Shown: piece after piece, positions 8,277 to 16,835 of the stretch | How the letters are laid out: each line of letters starts with the position of its first letter | Numbering within the stretch: the stretch's first letter is position 1 | Assembly (NCBI RefSeq): GCF_001886735.1 | Contig: NZ_CP018076.1 | Location: forward strand, 3,658,001 to 3,722,000 | Direction of reading: 5' to 3' | Source of the DNA: Sulfitobacter alexandrii | Lineage (GTDB): Bacteria > Pseudomonadota > Alphaproteobacteria > Rhodobacterales > Rhodobacteraceae | Length of the DNA stretch: 64,000 nt | Program-made: the position numbers and the translations under genes | Notes under the pieces: model-generated | What the model saw: only the letters and a program-made list of their open reading frames with translations | Database searches by the model: none | What the model was told of the DNA's origin: nothing

Positions 8277-9641
8277 TCAGTTTGCCGTCAGGCTTTGCGA
8301 CAGGTCTTCCACTCCGGCTTCCGCGCCGGCGCGTGCGCGCGCATCGGCGATCCAGTCGGACATGGCAGACTGGGCCTCGTCGGGCAAAGAGTCAATTTCG
8401 CCCAGCGCGTCGGACACCCGACCGTCACGCAGGGCCGCCTCGGCACGTGACAGGATGGCGTCGGGATCAGAGCCTTCGCGCGGCTGCACCGACCGCGCGC
8501 CAAGCTGGCGGCGCAGGAACGCGGTCACCCCGCCGTTTTCCTCGCCGCTCTGGCCGCTGGCGCGCGCCGCCGCGAGCGCATCGCGCGCTGCATCCGGAAA
8601 ACGGTTCTGCAGGCTGCTCAGGGTCGCGACACCTTCGGCGGCCCCCTCGACGAGCGGTTCGGGCAGATCGCTGACCCCCGCATCCCTGAGGTCGCTCACG
8701 ACACCTTCATAGGCCGATCCGGTGCTGATCGCTGCCGTCATCTTGCTGACGCCGGCCTGGATCGCCGCGGCACGGGCGGCTGCGGCGGTGGCGTCCTCTA
8801 TGCTCTGCGCATTCGCGAGCAATCTTTCGATCTCGGATTGTTGCCGCTCGAGCGCCGCGCGCATCTCTTCCAGATCGTCGGCGGACTCAGATCCGTCGCC
8901 GGAAGCGGCTGCCGGACGGTCTTCCAGCGCCGCGATACGCGTCTCGAACGATTGAACGGTCTCGGACAGTTGCGCAAGCTGCTGTTCGACGCCGCTCAGA
9001 TCCGGTTCCGGCGGGGCGGCTTCCTGCAGGGCCGCGATGTCCTGCGCCTGGCTGTCCAGCCGAGCCTGCATATCCCCGGTTTCGGTCCGCAGGTTCATAA
9101 AGTTGGCCTCGGCCGCGGCAAAGCCCAGCGCGGCTGCGACGGCGCCGCCAAGAAGAAACGGCCAGAAGATGCTGCCGGTTCGCCGGGTCGCCGGAGGCGG
9201 ACTACTGACCGGCTCCGGGGATTTCGGCGGCGGCGTGGCTTCGGTGGTCTTGGCGATCACCTTCCGGGTGGGCTGAAAGGCGGACTTCGGATCGCGCGTG
9301 ATCGGATCCGCTTGTTCCGTTTCCGGTTTCCGGGTTTCCGCGGGCTTGGAAGCCGCGACGTTGGTTGCCGTCCCGACCGTGCTGCTGGCCCCGGCGCTGA
9401 CCGTCTGGGCAGGTGCATCGGCCTTGGTCCCCGTCGATTTGGCCGATCCCTTTGCGGCAGCCGCGGTGGCGCTGGACGGGGACGCCTGCTTTGTCGTGTC
9501 GGTCGTCCCGGTATCGGTCGCGGCGGAGGCTTTGGTGGCTTGTTCCTTGGCCGGGCTGGGCGTGGGCACCGCGTTATCCACAGACTGCTTTTCCGACCCG
9601 CTCTTCGCGTCTGCCTTTTTACCGCTCGCCACTTGACCCAC
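8277..9641 (-). CDS. Mic60/mitofilin-like inner-membrane protein (COG4223 type)
   Basis: 454 aa. A long Ala/Thr/Ser/Lys-rich N-terminal tail (1-155) precedes one membrane helix (about 157-178, FWPFLLGGAVAAALGF); a coiled coil (about 183-300) and a helical C-terminal domain follow. This is the layout of alphaproteobacterial Mic60, the relative of the mitochondrial crista-junction protein mitofilin, which in this class sits beside heme genes. It likely shapes or tethers the inner membrane in the periplasm. The first possible start is GTG at 9641; a second in-frame GTG three codons later is better spaced from AAGGTGGG and may be the true start. It lies between hemD and hemY. Confidence 0.8.
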   Translation of the reverse strand: MGQVASGKKADAKSGSEKQSVDNAVPTPSPAKEQATKASAATDTGTTDTTKQASPSSATAAAAKGSAKSTGTKADAPAQTVSAGASSTVGTATNVAASKPAETRKPETEQADPITRDPKSAFQPTRKVIAKTTEATPPPKSPEPVSSPPPATRRTGSIFWPFLLGGAVAAALGFAAAEANFMNLRTETGDMQARLDSQAQDIAALQEAAPPEPDLSGVEQQLAQLSETVQSFETRIAALEDRPAAASGDGSESADDLEEMRAALERQQSEIERLLANAQSIEDATAAAARAAAIQAGVSKMTAAISTGSAYEGVVSDLRDAGVSDLPEPLVEGAAEGVATLSSLQNRFPDAARDALAAARASGQSGEENGGVTAFLRRQLGARSVQPREGSDPDAILSRAEAALRDGRVSDALGEIDSLPDEAQSAMSDWIADARARAGAEAGVEDLSQSLTAN

Positions 9642-9706
9642 CTTTCCGATTCTGACCTTGCCGGTCAGCTAGACCTGTCAACCTTACCCGGCAACCGCGC
9701 CCGGCT

Positions 9707-10405
9707 TCAAGACAAGCGGCTTCCGGACAACAGCTTTTCGACCGCTCGGCGCATTTCCCCGGCAGAAGGGCTTGGTACGGTCTGAACCGATGCGAAGCTC
9801 CCTGCCGGCAGCACCTCGGACACGGCCGGGCTGATCGCGACGGCGTGGGTATGGCCCAACTCCGCAGCTTGCGCGACAAGATGTGATGCGGTCCGAAGTG
9901 AAAACAAGGGCGCGACGACAGGTGATCCACCGCTCAGTGCCGCCTGCGCCTCATCGCTGAGGGGACACAGTTCCTGATCGTACAGGGGCACCGAAACGGC
10001 ATCCATGCCCCAGTCCCGCAGCGCCCCGGCAATATCCATGCGCAGATGGCGGCCACCGAGGTGAATCACCAGCCCTTCGATGCGGGGCAGCTCGGCAAGC
10101 AGTTCCTCCGCCGTGGCGCTGACCTGCCGGACATCCCAGCCCCTTGCCCGTGCGGCGGCGGCGGTCGCCTCGCCCACGCAATAGGCGGGCCGGTCCCCGC
10201 CGTCCGGCGCGAAACGGACAGCCTGAGCCGAGGTAAGGATCACACCCCGGATTCCCGCAAGGTCAACTGGCGCGCCGGTTCCAACGATCCGAAGCAGCGG
10301 GGAAACGATCACCTGCGCCCGCGCGGCAATTTCGGGCGCCAGTGACGCATGAAAGGCAGTCGAGCTTTCCGTGGGCCGGGTCAGCAGCAGGATTGGCGCG
10401 CTCAT
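9707..10405 (-). CDS. hemD: Uroporphyrinogen-III synthase HemD
   Basis: 232 aa, normal for the family. It starts at [12 protein letters not shown], the characteristic N-terminal strand; upstream in-frame codons to 10582 would overlap the divergent tsaD gene and are rejected. It shows the two-domain pattern with [11 protein letters not shown] (the ITSxxAV motif), AYCVGEATA, and late SPAVSEVL. HemD closes and inverts ring D of hydroxymethylbilane to uroporphyrinogen III, the branch point to heme, siroheme, cobalamin and bacteriochlorophyll. Sequence identity between HemD proteins is always low, so the call also rests on its place upstream of the Mic60-like gene and hemY. It is divergent from tsaD with a 73-bp promoter region between them. 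Confidence 0.87.
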   Translation of the reverse strand: MSAPILLLTRPTESSTAFHASLAPEIAARAQVIVSPLLRIVGTGAPVDLAGIRGVILTSAQAVRFAPDGGDRPAYCVGEATAAAARARGWDVRQVSATAEELLAELPRIEGLVIHLGGRHLRMDIAGALRDWGMDAVSVPLYDQELCPLSDEAQAALSGGSPVVAPLFSLRTASHLVAQAAELGHTHAVAISPAVSEVLPAGSFASVQTVPSPSAGEMRRAVEKLLSGSRLS

Positions 10406-10478
10406 GGTCGGTCCCGGGCATTGTTTGACGGTTGAACCAGTGTTACCTGCCGGGAAACAACCCTGCAACGGTAGGACC

Positions 10479-11561
10479 ATGGCGCGTTCTCTTACGATCC
10501 TAGGACTGGAAAGCAGCTGCGACGATACCGCGGCGGCAGTCGTGCGGACCGCCCCGGATGGCGCGAAGGTGCTTTCCTCCATCGTTTTCGGCCAGGCGGA
10601 ACTGCACGCGGCCTACGGCGGCGTCGTTCCGGAAATCGCCGCCCGTGCCCACGCTGAAAAGCTGGATATCTGCGTGGAGCAGGCCTTGGATCGCGCCGGG
10701 ATCAGGCTGATGGATGTTGACGGCATCGCGGTGACTGCCGGGCCCGGCCTGATCGGAGGAGTTGTATCCGGCGTGATGTGCGCCAAGGGCCTCGCGGCTG
10801 CGACCGGCAAACCCTTGTACGGCGTGAACCACCTTGCCGGTCATGCACTCACGCCGCGCCTGACCGACGATGTCGCCTATCCCTATCTCATGCTGCTGGT
10901 CTCCGGCGGGCATTGCCAATTCCTGCTGGTTTCAGGACCGGATGATTTCAGGCGACTGGGCGGGACGATCGACGACGCCCCCGGAGAGGCATTCGACAAG
11001 ATCGCCCGCCTGATCGGACTGCCGCAGCCCGGTGGACCGGCGATCGAAGCCGCCGCCCAGACCGGAAACCCGATGCGCTTTGCCTTCCCCCGCCCGCTTC
11101 TGGACCGTCCGGGGTGCGACATGTCGTTCTCGGGCCTGAAAACCGCGGTACTACGGACCCGTGACAGCCTGATCGGCGATCAGGGCGGATTGACCCGACA
11201 GGACCAGGCCGATCTCGCGGCAGGATTTCAGGCGGCGGTGGTCGATGTCCTGGCCGAGAAGAGCGCCCGGGCGTTCCAGGCCGTCGCCCCTGTCGGCAGC
11301 TTCTGCGTGGCGGGCGGCGTGGCAGCCAACCAGTCCATCCGTGCGGCACTGGAAAAGGTCTCCGCCAACTGCGGCGCGGGCTTCATTGCGCCGCCCCTTG
11401 CGCTGTGCACGGACAACGCCGCGATGATCGCTTTCGCGGCGGCGGAACAGGCAGGTCTGCGGGGGCCGGATGACCTGACACTGGCGGCGCGGCCCCGGTG
11501 GCCGTTGGACCGCGCGCAGGCGCCGATGCTGGGCAGCGGCAAGAAGGGGGCAAAGGCATGA
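10479..11561 (+). CDS. tsaD: tRNA N6-adenosine threonylcarbamoyltransferase TsaD
   Basis: 360 aa. TsaD transfers the threonylcarbamoyl group to A37 of ANN-reading tRNAs, working with TsaB, TsaC and TsaE; a tsaE gene lies 11 kb away in this window. ASKHA-fold signatures are clear: [11 protein letters not shown] at the N-terminus, the metal-binding pair H118/H122 in [15 protein letters not shown], and the late [12 protein letters not shown]. The chosen start, [13 protein letters not shown], matches family members; the frame is open upstream across the hemD start but without family similarity. The stop overlaps the gpsA start by 4 bp. Confidence 0.95.
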   Translation: MARSLTILGLESSCDDTAAAVVRTAPDGAKVLSSIVFGQAELHAAYGGVVPEIAARAHAEKLDICVEQALDRAGIRLMDVDGIAVTAGPGLIGGVVSGVMCAKGLAAATGKPLYGVNHLAGHALTPRLTDDVAYPYLMLLVSGGHCQFLLVSGPDDFRRLGGTIDDAPGEAFDKIARLIGLPQPGGPAIEAAAQTGNPMRFAFPRPLLDRPGCDMSFSGLKTAVLRTRDSLIGDQGGLTRQDQADLAAGFQAAVVDVLAEKSARAFQAVAPVGSFCVAGGVAANQSIRAALEKVSANCGAGFIAPPLALCTDNAAMIAFAAAEQAGLRGPDDLTLAARPRWPLDRAQAPMLGSGKKGAKA

Positions 11562-12511
11562 GCGTTTCCGTTCTTGGCGCAGGCGCATTCGGCACTGCCT
11601 TGGCGATCTCGCTGTGTGGCAGGGGGCCCGTCACCCTGTGGGGGCGGGATATCGGGGAAATGCGGACCACCCGGGTCAACGCGGCGCGCCTTCCCGACTG
11701 CCCGTTGCCCGATGCACTTTGGATTACCGATGATATTGCGGAGGCCGCAGCCGCGACGACCATCCTTCTCGCGGTGCCGATGCAGAAACTGCGCGGCTTT
11801 CTGACCGATCATGCCGCCCTGCTGCAGGGCAAGCGACTGGTCGCCTGCTGCAAGGGAATGGAGATCGACACAGGGCTCGGACCGGTTTCGATCATTGCCG
11901 AGGAGGTTCCCACCGCCACCGCCGCGATCCTCACCGGGCCCAGTTTTGCAGCCGACATCGCGCGCGGCCTGCCGACGGCACTGACCCTCGGTTGCGCCGA
12001 CGAAGCGGCGGCGAAAGCGCTCCAGCAGGCTCTGACGACCGAAAATCTGCGTCTTTACCGCACGGTGGATACCGTGGGCGCGGAATTGGGCGGCGCGCTC
12101 AAGAACGTGATCGCGATCGCTTGCGGCGCAGCGATGGGTGCCGGCCTCGGAGAAAGCGCACGGGCCGCCTTGCTGACCCGCGGATTCGCGGAAATGCAGC
12201 GCTTGGCGCGCACCCTCGACGCCGAGCCGGACACGCTTGCCGGGCTGTCGGGGTTCGGCGATCTGGTGCTCACCTGTACATCCGATCAGTCGCGCAATTA
12301 TCGGCTTGGTCTGTCAATCGGCGAGGGTCGTCAGTTCGACCGGACAGTCACGGTCGAAGGGGCGGCGACGGCCCTTGCGGTTCATGCACTTGCGCAGAGG
12401 TCCGGGCTCGATCTCCCTATCACCGCCGTGGTTGCGGGGCTGGTCGAGAACAGGCAAGATGTGACCAGCGCCATGACGTCCCTGTTGGCGCGGCCGTTGA
12501 AGGAAGAATAG
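11558..12511 (+). CDS. gpsA: Glycerol-3-phosphate dehydrogenase (NAD(P)+) GpsA
   Basis: 317 aa soluble enzyme reducing dihydroxyacetone phosphate to sn-glycerol-3-phosphate for phospholipid synthesis. The N-terminal dinucleotide-binding [10 protein letters not shown] (7-16), the [15 protein letters not shown] block, the catalytic lysine in [13 protein letters not shown], and [13 protein letters not shown] are all present. The start overlaps the tsaD stop (ATGA), so the two are coupled. YciI follows after 1 bp. tsaD and gpsA adjacent to each other is a common alphaproteobacterial arrangement. Confidence 0.95.
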   Translation: MSVSVLGAGAFGTALAISLCGRGPVTLWGRDIGEMRTTRVNAARLPDCPLPDALWITDDIAEAAAATTILLAVPMQKLRGFLTDHAALLQGKRLVACCKGMEIDTGLGPVSIIAEEVPTATAAILTGPSFAADIARGLPTALTLGCADEAAAKALQQALTTENLRLYRTVDTVGAELGGALKNVIAIACGAAMGAGLGESARAALLTRGFAEMQRLARTLDAEPDTLAGLSGFGDLVLTCTSDQSRNYRLGLSIGEGRQFDRTVTVEGAATALAVHALAQRSGLDLPITAVVAGLVENRQDVTSAMTSLLARPLKEE

Positions 12512-12512
12512 G

Positions 12513-12785
12513 ATGTTTGTCGTTCTCATGGCAAAGGACAAGTCTGGCGCGCAGGACATTCGCGCAGAGAACCGTCCGGCCCACCTGGAATACCTCAAGT
12601 CCACCGACATGGTCGCGCAGGCCGGGCCGCTGCTGGACGATGACGGGGCGATGGTTGGCTCGCTTATCATCCTCGACGTGCCGGACATGGCCACTGCAGA
12701 CGATTGGGCGGCGAAAGATCCCTATGCGAAGGCCGGGCTTTTCGCCGAAGTGACACTGACACGCTGGAACAGGGTCATCGGCTGA
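12513..12785 (+). CDS. YciI-family protein
   Basis: 90 aa alpha-beta ferredoxin-like protein of the YciI/YCII family: VVLMAKDK, RPAHLEYL (the conserved His of the family), and DDWAAKDPYAKAGLF (the DPY/F motif near the C-terminus). The family's biochemical role is mostly unproven; some members are domains of dehalogenase-like or signalling enzymes. A GGAAG ribosome site precedes the ATG. It is squeezed between gpsA (1 bp gap) and the EVE-domain gene (TGATG overlap), so it is cotranscribed with both. Confidence 0.85.
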   Translation: MFVVLMAKDKSGAQDIRAENRPAHLEYLKSTDMVAQAGPLLDDDGAMVGSLIILDVPDMATADDWAAKDPYAKAGLFAEVTLTRWNRVIG

Positions 12786-13204
12786 TGGCGTTCTGGCTGT
12801 TCAAGTCCGAACCGAACACGTGGGGTTGGGACGATCAGGTTTCCAAGGGCGACACCGGTGAGGAATGGGACGGTGTGCGCAACTACCAAGCGCGCAACTT
12901 CATGCGGGAGATGAAGGTCGGTGATCTCGGCTTCTTCTATCATTCGATGAAAGAGAAATCGGTGGTCGGGATCGTCGAGATCATCCGGGAGGCCCATCCA
13001 GACAGCACGACGGACGACGACCGCTGGGAGTGCGTGGACATCAAGGCTGTGCGCCCGTTCAATCGCAGCGTTTCTCTGGACGAGATCAAGGCCGACGACA
13101 GGTTGGCCGACATGGTGCTTGTCAAGAACTCGCGACTGTCCGTGCAACCGGTGACGGACGAGGAGTGGCGCATCATCTGCGCGCTTGGCGATACCGACCC
13201 ATAG
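12785..13204 (+). CDS. EVE domain protein (PUA-like, modified-base reader)
   Basis: 139 aa, a stand-alone EVE domain. It starts MAFWLFKSEPNTWGWDD and contains WDGVRNYQARNFMREMKVGDLGFFYHS, VGIVEIIREAHPD and the late VLVKNSRLSVQPV, all family hallmarks. EVE domains have a PUA-like fold with a pocket for modified bases (5-methylcytosine derivatives in DNA, or modified RNA bases). In alphaproteobacteria the single-domain form is a housekeeping gene of uncertain target. The start overlaps the YciI stop by one base. It is the last gene of the tsaD-gpsA-YciI-EVE operon. Confidence 0.9.
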   Translation: MAFWLFKSEPNTWGWDDQVSKGDTGEEWDGVRNYQARNFMREMKVGDLGFFYHSMKEKSVVGIVEIIREAHPDSTTDDDRWECVDIKAVRPFNRSVSLDEIKADDRLADMVLVKNSRLSVQPVTDEEWRIICALGDTDP

Positions 13205-13347
13205 AAGCGCAGCTGAACGTCCGTTGTTCGGCAAAGCTGCCGTCACTGCCGAACCCGATTTCGAAAAGATCCCATCGGACCCGGATCTGGAACGGCGACG
13301 CCGGTGCCACACGGCCCCGTGGATCGAAGATGATGTTTTCAGAACTG

Positions 13348-13380
13348 AAAAAAGGGCCTGGCTCGAAAGCCAGAACCCTT
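13348..13380 (-). terminator. Strong intrinsic terminator with UUCG tetraloop
   Basis: Read on the minus strand, AAGGG and CTGGCT pair with AGCCAG and CCCTT around a TTCG tetraloop, with a small internal mismatch, and are followed directly by TTTTTT. It lies 183 bp past the DUF2853 stop, too far to be only its simple terminator, which implies a transcript covering the gap. Confidence 0.8.
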
Positions 13381-13505
13381 CTCACCCGTGCGCTCCCTTT
13401 ACCCCGGCACACGTATCGAAATCCGTTCTGGCCATCCTGGCCGATGCCGGGAACCTAGCCGAAATATCGGCTCCGGATCAACAAAACGATGCGCAGGATG
13501 CAATC
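13348..13505 (-). ncRNA. Candidate small RNA or structured 3' UTR
   Basis: Between two terminator-like hairpins the minus strand can form AGCCGA/TCGGCT (4-nt loop), GGCCA/TGGCC, and CGTGTGC/GCGCACG hairpins, then the UUCG terminator. There is no reading frame with codon bias. It could be an independent small RNA of about 125-155 nt or a processed 3' UTR of the DUF2853 mRNA. No clear promoter was found, so confidence is low. Confidence 0.3.
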
Positions 13506-13547
13506 GAAAAACGAGACGTCCGCTTAACCACGTTCAGCCAAGCGTCT
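13506..13547 (-). terminator. Possible terminator of the DUF2853 gene
   Basis: On the minus strand AGACG...CTT pairs with AAG...CGTCT with a 4-nt bulge and a 14-nt loop, followed by CGTTTTT. It lies 16 bp past the DUF2853 stop. The stem is imperfect. Confidence 0.4.
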
Positions 13548-13562
13548 GGCACGAAATGGAAA

Positions 13563-13904
13563 TCAGCCGTAGACAGCTTCCTTTCCGAAGTGCTTGGTCA
13601 GCATGTAGTAGATCACGGCGCGATACTTGTTCCGCTCGGACTTGCCGTAGGTTTCGATTACCGAATGGATCGCCTCCATCAGGTTGGGACCATCCGGCAG
13701 TCCGAGTTTCTTCATCAGGAAATTCTTTTTCACCAGCTCCAATTCGCTTTCCTGGCTGCTGGCGACGGTCTGGGCATCCGCGTCGTAGATCGACGGGCCA
13801 CAACCGATGGTCACCTTGGTCAACAGGTCCATATCCGGGGTCATGCCACACTTGTTTCTCAGATCGTCAGCGTATTTCGCGATCCATTCGTCCCGTTTGC
13901 CCAT
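13563..13904 (-). CDS. DUF2853 family protein
   Basis: 113 aa, all helical in appearance, with the family pattern KYADDLRNKCG, LLTKVTIGCGPSIYDADA and RAVIYYMLTKHFGK. DUF2853 proteins are small soluble proteins of unknown function common in Alphaproteobacteria and Bacteroidetes. The ATG has a good GGGAGAAA site 6 bp upstream. It stands alone: the upstream PRC-barrel gene has its own terminator at 14016-14042 and the downstream region holds hairpins only. Nothing in the sequence suggests an enzyme active site. Confidence 0.85.
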   Translation of the reverse strand: MGKRDEWIAKYADDLRNKCGMTPDMDLLTKVTIGCGPSIYDADAQTVASSQESELELVKKNFLMKKLGLPDGPNLMEAIHSVIETYGKSERNKYRAVIYYMLTKHFGKEAVYG

Positions 13905-14015
13905 TTGATTTCTCCCACCTTGGACTTCAATTCAGGCCGGTTTCGGCCTTGGCAGGGACCGTATCCATATATGCAGACACGACAAAGAAAAAATTTCGAA
14001 TGTTCCACGCGAACG

Positions 14016-14042
14016 AAAAGGGGCGCCGCAGGGGCGCCCCTT
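14016..14042 (-). terminator. Intrinsic terminator of the PRC-barrel gene
   Basis: On the minus strand a perfect 10-bp stem AAGGGGCGCC / GGCGCCCCTT with a 5-nt loop, followed by TTCG. It is 25 bp past the stop codon at 14068. Confidence 0.85.
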
Positions 14043-14067
14043 CCACTGGTCTTTGGTCCGCGGGCTC

Positions 14068-14817
14068 TCAGATGGGCTGGTCGGCAGAAAGCTCGGTCAC
14101 GCTGTCCATGTCGACTTCCGGCATCAGGTTCAGCTCTTCCTGCGTTGTATCCGAAAGTTGCAGCGTCCCGTCGGCGCCTTGGGTCAGCCGGTCGAGCGGT
14201 ACGGCCACGTCATGCTGACCGAAGCCAAGGAAACCGCCCATGCCGATCACGACGGCAATCTCGTCGCCGTCGCGGATGACGGAATCGACGTCACCGACAT
14301 CGTTGCCGTTGGCTTCGATCACGGACTGACCTACCACGTCGGCCACGGTCATACCGGAAAAGCCATCGACCATCTCGGCGTCAGGCGCGGCCTCGTCGGT
14401 TTGCGCATCAGCGGTCATTTCGGTTTCGTTCTGCTCTGCACCGGCGTCAGACTGAGCGTCGGCAGTCTCCGAGGCGTCGGTATCGGCAACATCCGCGTCC
14501 GTTTGGGCCGTGGTCTCCGGGGCCGTCACAGCCGCGTCATCGGACGCGGTTTCCGTGTCGGTTGCACTGTCGTAGGCATCTTCCGCGCCTTCGGCAATCG
14601 CGGCACTCGTGTCATCCATGGCCTCGCCGACTTCTTCGGCGGTGTTGCTCAATACCTCACCCGTGTTGTCGAGCGCGTTGTCCACGGTCGTCGAGGTTTC
14701 GGTATCTGCGGAAACATCTGCATTCGCGTCGGCGTTCATGTCGGTCTGCGCCCAGGCCGTGGCGGCGGATGTGATGGCAATCGCGGCGACGGTGCTTTTC
14801 AATGTGAGTCGCTTCAT
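14068..14817 (-). CDS. Exported, highly acidic PRC-barrel domain protein
   Basis: 249 aa from the ATG with a GGAGAT site; a longer in-frame start at 14916 has no signal peptide in register and is rejected. A signal peptide (about 1-23, ending TAWA) leads to the periplasm or surface. Residues 24-150 are low-complexity, dominated by Asp, Glu, Ala and Thr, with no Lys or Arg at all between residues 8 and 181. Residues about 152-240 form a PRC-barrel (DVVGQSVIEANGNDVGDVDSVI...DEIAVVIGMGGFLGFGQHDVAVPL). PRC-barrels occur in photosynthetic reaction centre H and RNA-processing proteins; exported versions are common in this order, with unknown function. Confidence 0.82.
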   Translation of the reverse strand: MKRLTLKSTVAAIAITSAATAWAQTDMNADANADVSADTETSTTVDNALDNTGEVLSNTAEEVGEAMDDTSAAIAEGAEDAYDSATDTETASDDAAVTAPETTAQTDADVADTDASETADAQSDAGAEQNETEMTADAQTDEAAPDAEMVDGFSGMTVADVVGQSVIEANGNDVGDVDSVIRDGDEIAVVIGMGGFLGFGQHDVAVPLDRLTQGADGTLQLSDTTQEELNLMPEVDMDSVTELSADQPI

Positions 14818-14915
14818 CTTGATCTCCAATGGTTGTGTGTCAGTCGAATTTGCCGATTCAACCACGGCTGAGAGCGCATTGTTCCCGGCGCGAGCGCCTG
14901 TTTTCTGCAACGGCA

Positions 14916-14948
14916 AGAAAACGCCGCCCGGCTTGGACCGGGCGGCGT
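14916..14948 (-). terminator. Intrinsic terminator of ahcY
   Basis: On the minus strand an 11-bp perfect stem ACGCCGCCCGG / CCGGGCGGCGT with a 6-nt loop is followed by TTTTCTT. It lies 30 bp past the ahcY stop. Confidence 0.9.
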
Positions 14949-14977
14949 CTGGATCGCTCAGAAATGGGGGATGCCGA

Positions 14978-16366
14978 TCAGTAGCGGTAATGTTCCGGCT
15001 TGAATGGGCCTTCGGGTGTCACGCCGATGTATGCCGCCTGATCGGGGTTCAGCTTGCTCAGCTTCACGCCGATCCGGTCGAGGTGCAGACGCGCAACCTT
15101 TTCATCCAGATGCTTCGGCAGGATATAGACGCCGGGCTTGTACTCCTCGCCCTTGGTCCACAGTTCGATCTGCGCCAGAACCTGGTTGGTGAAGGATGCC
15201 GACATCACGAAGGACGGGTGACCTGTGGCGTTGCCGAGGTTCAGCAGACGGCCTTCGGACAGCAGGATCAGACGATTGCCGTTCGGCATCTCGATCATGT
15301 CCACCTGTTCCTTGATGTTCGTCCACTTGTGGTTCTTCAGCGCGGCGACCTGAATCTCGTTGTCGAAGTGACCGATGTTGCCGACGATCGCCATGTCCTT
15401 CATCTCGCGCATGTGCTCGATGCGGATGACGTCCTTGTTGCCCGTGGTAGTGACGAAAATGTCAGCCGTCGCGACCACGTCTTCCAAGGTGGTGACCTGA
15501 AAGCCGTCCATTGCCGCCTGCAGAGCGCAGATCGGATCGACCTCCGTGACGATCACACGCGCGCCAGCCCCCTTGAGCGACGCTGCGGAACCTTTGCCGA
15601 CGTCGCCGTATCCCATGACCACGGCAACCTTGCCGGCCATCATGGTATCGGTGGCGCGACGAATGCCATCGACCAGCGATTCCTTGCAGCCGTACTTGTT
15701 GTCAAACTTGGACTTCGTGACGCTGTCGTTCACGTTGATCGCGGGGAAAGGCAGGTGCCCTTTCTTGTGCAGGTCGTAAAGGCGGTGAACACCGGTCGTG
15801 GTTTCTTCGGACACGCCCTTGATCTGGTCACGGACCTTGGTGAACCAGCCGGGGCTTTCCTTCATCCGCTTCGCGATCTGCTTCTTGATGACCTCTTCCT
15901 CTTCCGACTGCGGTACAGGAATGACGTCTTCACCGGCCTCGGCGCGGGCGCCCAACAGGACATAGAGCGTCGCATCGCCGCCGTCGTCGAGGATCATGTT
16001 CGGCCCGTCCTCGAACATGAAGGACTTGTCGAGGTAGTCCCAGTGCTCCTCGAGGCTCTGGCCTTTCACGGCAAAGACGGGCGTGCCGCCCTCGGCAATC
16101 GCGGCGGCCGCGTGATCCTGGGTCGAGAAGATGTTGCAGGACGCCCAGCGCACGTCGGCACCCAAGGCGACCAGTGTTTCGATCAGCACGGCAGTCTGGA
16201 TCGTCATATGCAAAGACCCAACGATCCGGGCACCGCTCAGAGGCTTGCTGCTGCCATACTCCTCGCGGCAGGCCATGAGGCCCGGCATCTCGGTTTCCGC
16301 GATGTCGAGTTCCTTGCGACCGTAGGCCGCCAGATTAATGTCTTTAACGATATAGTCCTTGGCCAT
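14978..16366 (-). CDS. ahcY: Adenosylhomocysteinase (SAH hydrolase) AhcY
   Basis: 462 aa. AhcY hydrolyses S-adenosylhomocysteine to homocysteine and adenosine with bound NAD, removing the product of methyltransferases. Motifs: [18 protein letters not shown] at the start, [15 protein letters not shown], the NAD site [24 protein letters not shown], and the C-terminal [12 protein letters not shown]. The start MAKDYIVKD has an AGAGGTG site; a second in-frame ATG 5 codons upstream is less likely. The 75-bp leader is too short and lacks the conserved core of the known SAH riboswitch. The small exported gene upstream is in the same direction. Confidence 0.96.
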   Translation of the reverse strand: MAKDYIVKDINLAAYGRKELDIAETEMPGLMACREEYGSSKPLSGARIVGSLHMTIQTAVLIETLVALGADVRWASCNIFSTQDHAAAAIAEGGTPVFAVKGQSLEEHWDYLDKSFMFEDGPNMILDDGGDATLYVLLGARAEAGEDVIPVPQSEEEEVIKKQIAKRMKESPGWFTKVRDQIKGVSEETTTGVHRLYDLHKKGHLPFPAINVNDSVTKSKFDNKYGCKESLVDGIRRATDTMMAGKVAVVMGYGDVGKGSAASLKGAGARVIVTEVDPICALQAAMDGFQVTTLEDVVATADIFVTTTGNKDVIRIEHMREMKDMAIVGNIGHFDNEIQVAALKNHKWTNIKEQVDMIEMPNGNRLILLSEGRLLNLGNATGHPSFVMSASFTNQVLAQIELWTKGEEYKPGVYILPKHLDEKVARLHLDRIGVKLSKLNPDQAAYIGVTPEGPFKPEHYRY

Positions 16367-16441
16367 GAAACACCTCTGCACCTTTGTTTAAAAGGGCGAG
16401 TAGCACCATTTCATGGGGTTCTCAACACGCTTCGGCAGCGG

Positions 16442-16759
16442 TCAGCGGTTGAGCATTGCCAATTGCTTGGGAGATTCCGCGCCAGCCATCCAATTCTCGC
16501 CTTGGGCGATGACGCAGGCGCTACCATCGGCCAGGAGCTTGACCATGGTCCACGTGCCGGAACGGTCGGATGCCCACATCTGCTCCCCCTTGGCGGAAGG
16601 CTCGGAAACGGGGGTTTCACCGTACCAGTCGACAAGCGATGCTTTCATTTCAGCGGCAGGCATGCAGACATCCTGCGTGCCATCATCCTGTGCATTGGCC
16701 AGGGTCGCGGAAAGGCCAAGAACAGCAGCAAGTGAAAGTGTCGAAATAACGGGTTTCAT
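16442..16759 (-). CDS. Small exported protein of unknown function upstream of ahcY
   Basis: 105 aa from ATG 16759, chosen for its AGGAGA site and a clean signal peptide (about 1-22, ending TLANA). The mature part has two cysteines (in DVCMPAAEMK and SACVIAQGEN), a WYGETPV segment and two tryptophans in AGENWMAG-like context, and it resembles only small Rhodobacterales hypotheticals that I recall next to ahcY. No family function is known to me. Copies of this protein may be mislabelled as SAH hydrolase because of the neighbour; nothing here supports that activity. Likely periplasmic. Confidence 0.7.
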   Translation of the reverse strand: MKPVISTLSLAAVLGLSATLANAQDDGTQDVCMPAAEMKASLVDWYGETPVSEPSAKGEQMWASDRSGTWTMVKLLADGSACVIAQGENWMAGAESPKQLAMLNR

Positions 16760-16835
16760 GATCATCTCCTTCGCGGATAGAACGGCGGAGCAAATGAAAA
16801 GTTCCAACCCTGTCAGATGGATGGAGAACAATCCG

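Larger units (their letters stand above)
13205..13562. other. 358-bp gene-free gap between the EVE and DUF2853 genes
   Basis: No credible protein-coding frame is present on either strand. The minus strand carries one strong intrinsic terminator (13348-13380), a weaker terminator-like hairpin (13506-13547) and several hairpins between them; these are listed separately. No tRNA-like cloverleaf was recognised. Confidence 0.6.

Noticed and set aside
10406..10582. N-terminal extension of hemD
   Set aside because: It overlaps the divergent tsaD start and does not resemble the HemD N-terminus, which begins at [11 protein letters not shown].
14000..14015. TGTTCCACGCGAACGA, resembling a degenerate parS
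   Set aside because: Four mismatches to the perfect sites and 32 kb away; such matches are expected by chance.
13185..14279. 364-codon plus-strand frame through the gap and opposite DUF2853
   Set aside because: It runs through two terminators and opposes a recognised gene; no ribosome site or conserved motif.
16367..16441. Possible SAH riboswitch upstream of ahcY
   Set aside because: The leader is 75 bp and lacks the conserved core and pairing of known SAH or SAM/SAH motifs.
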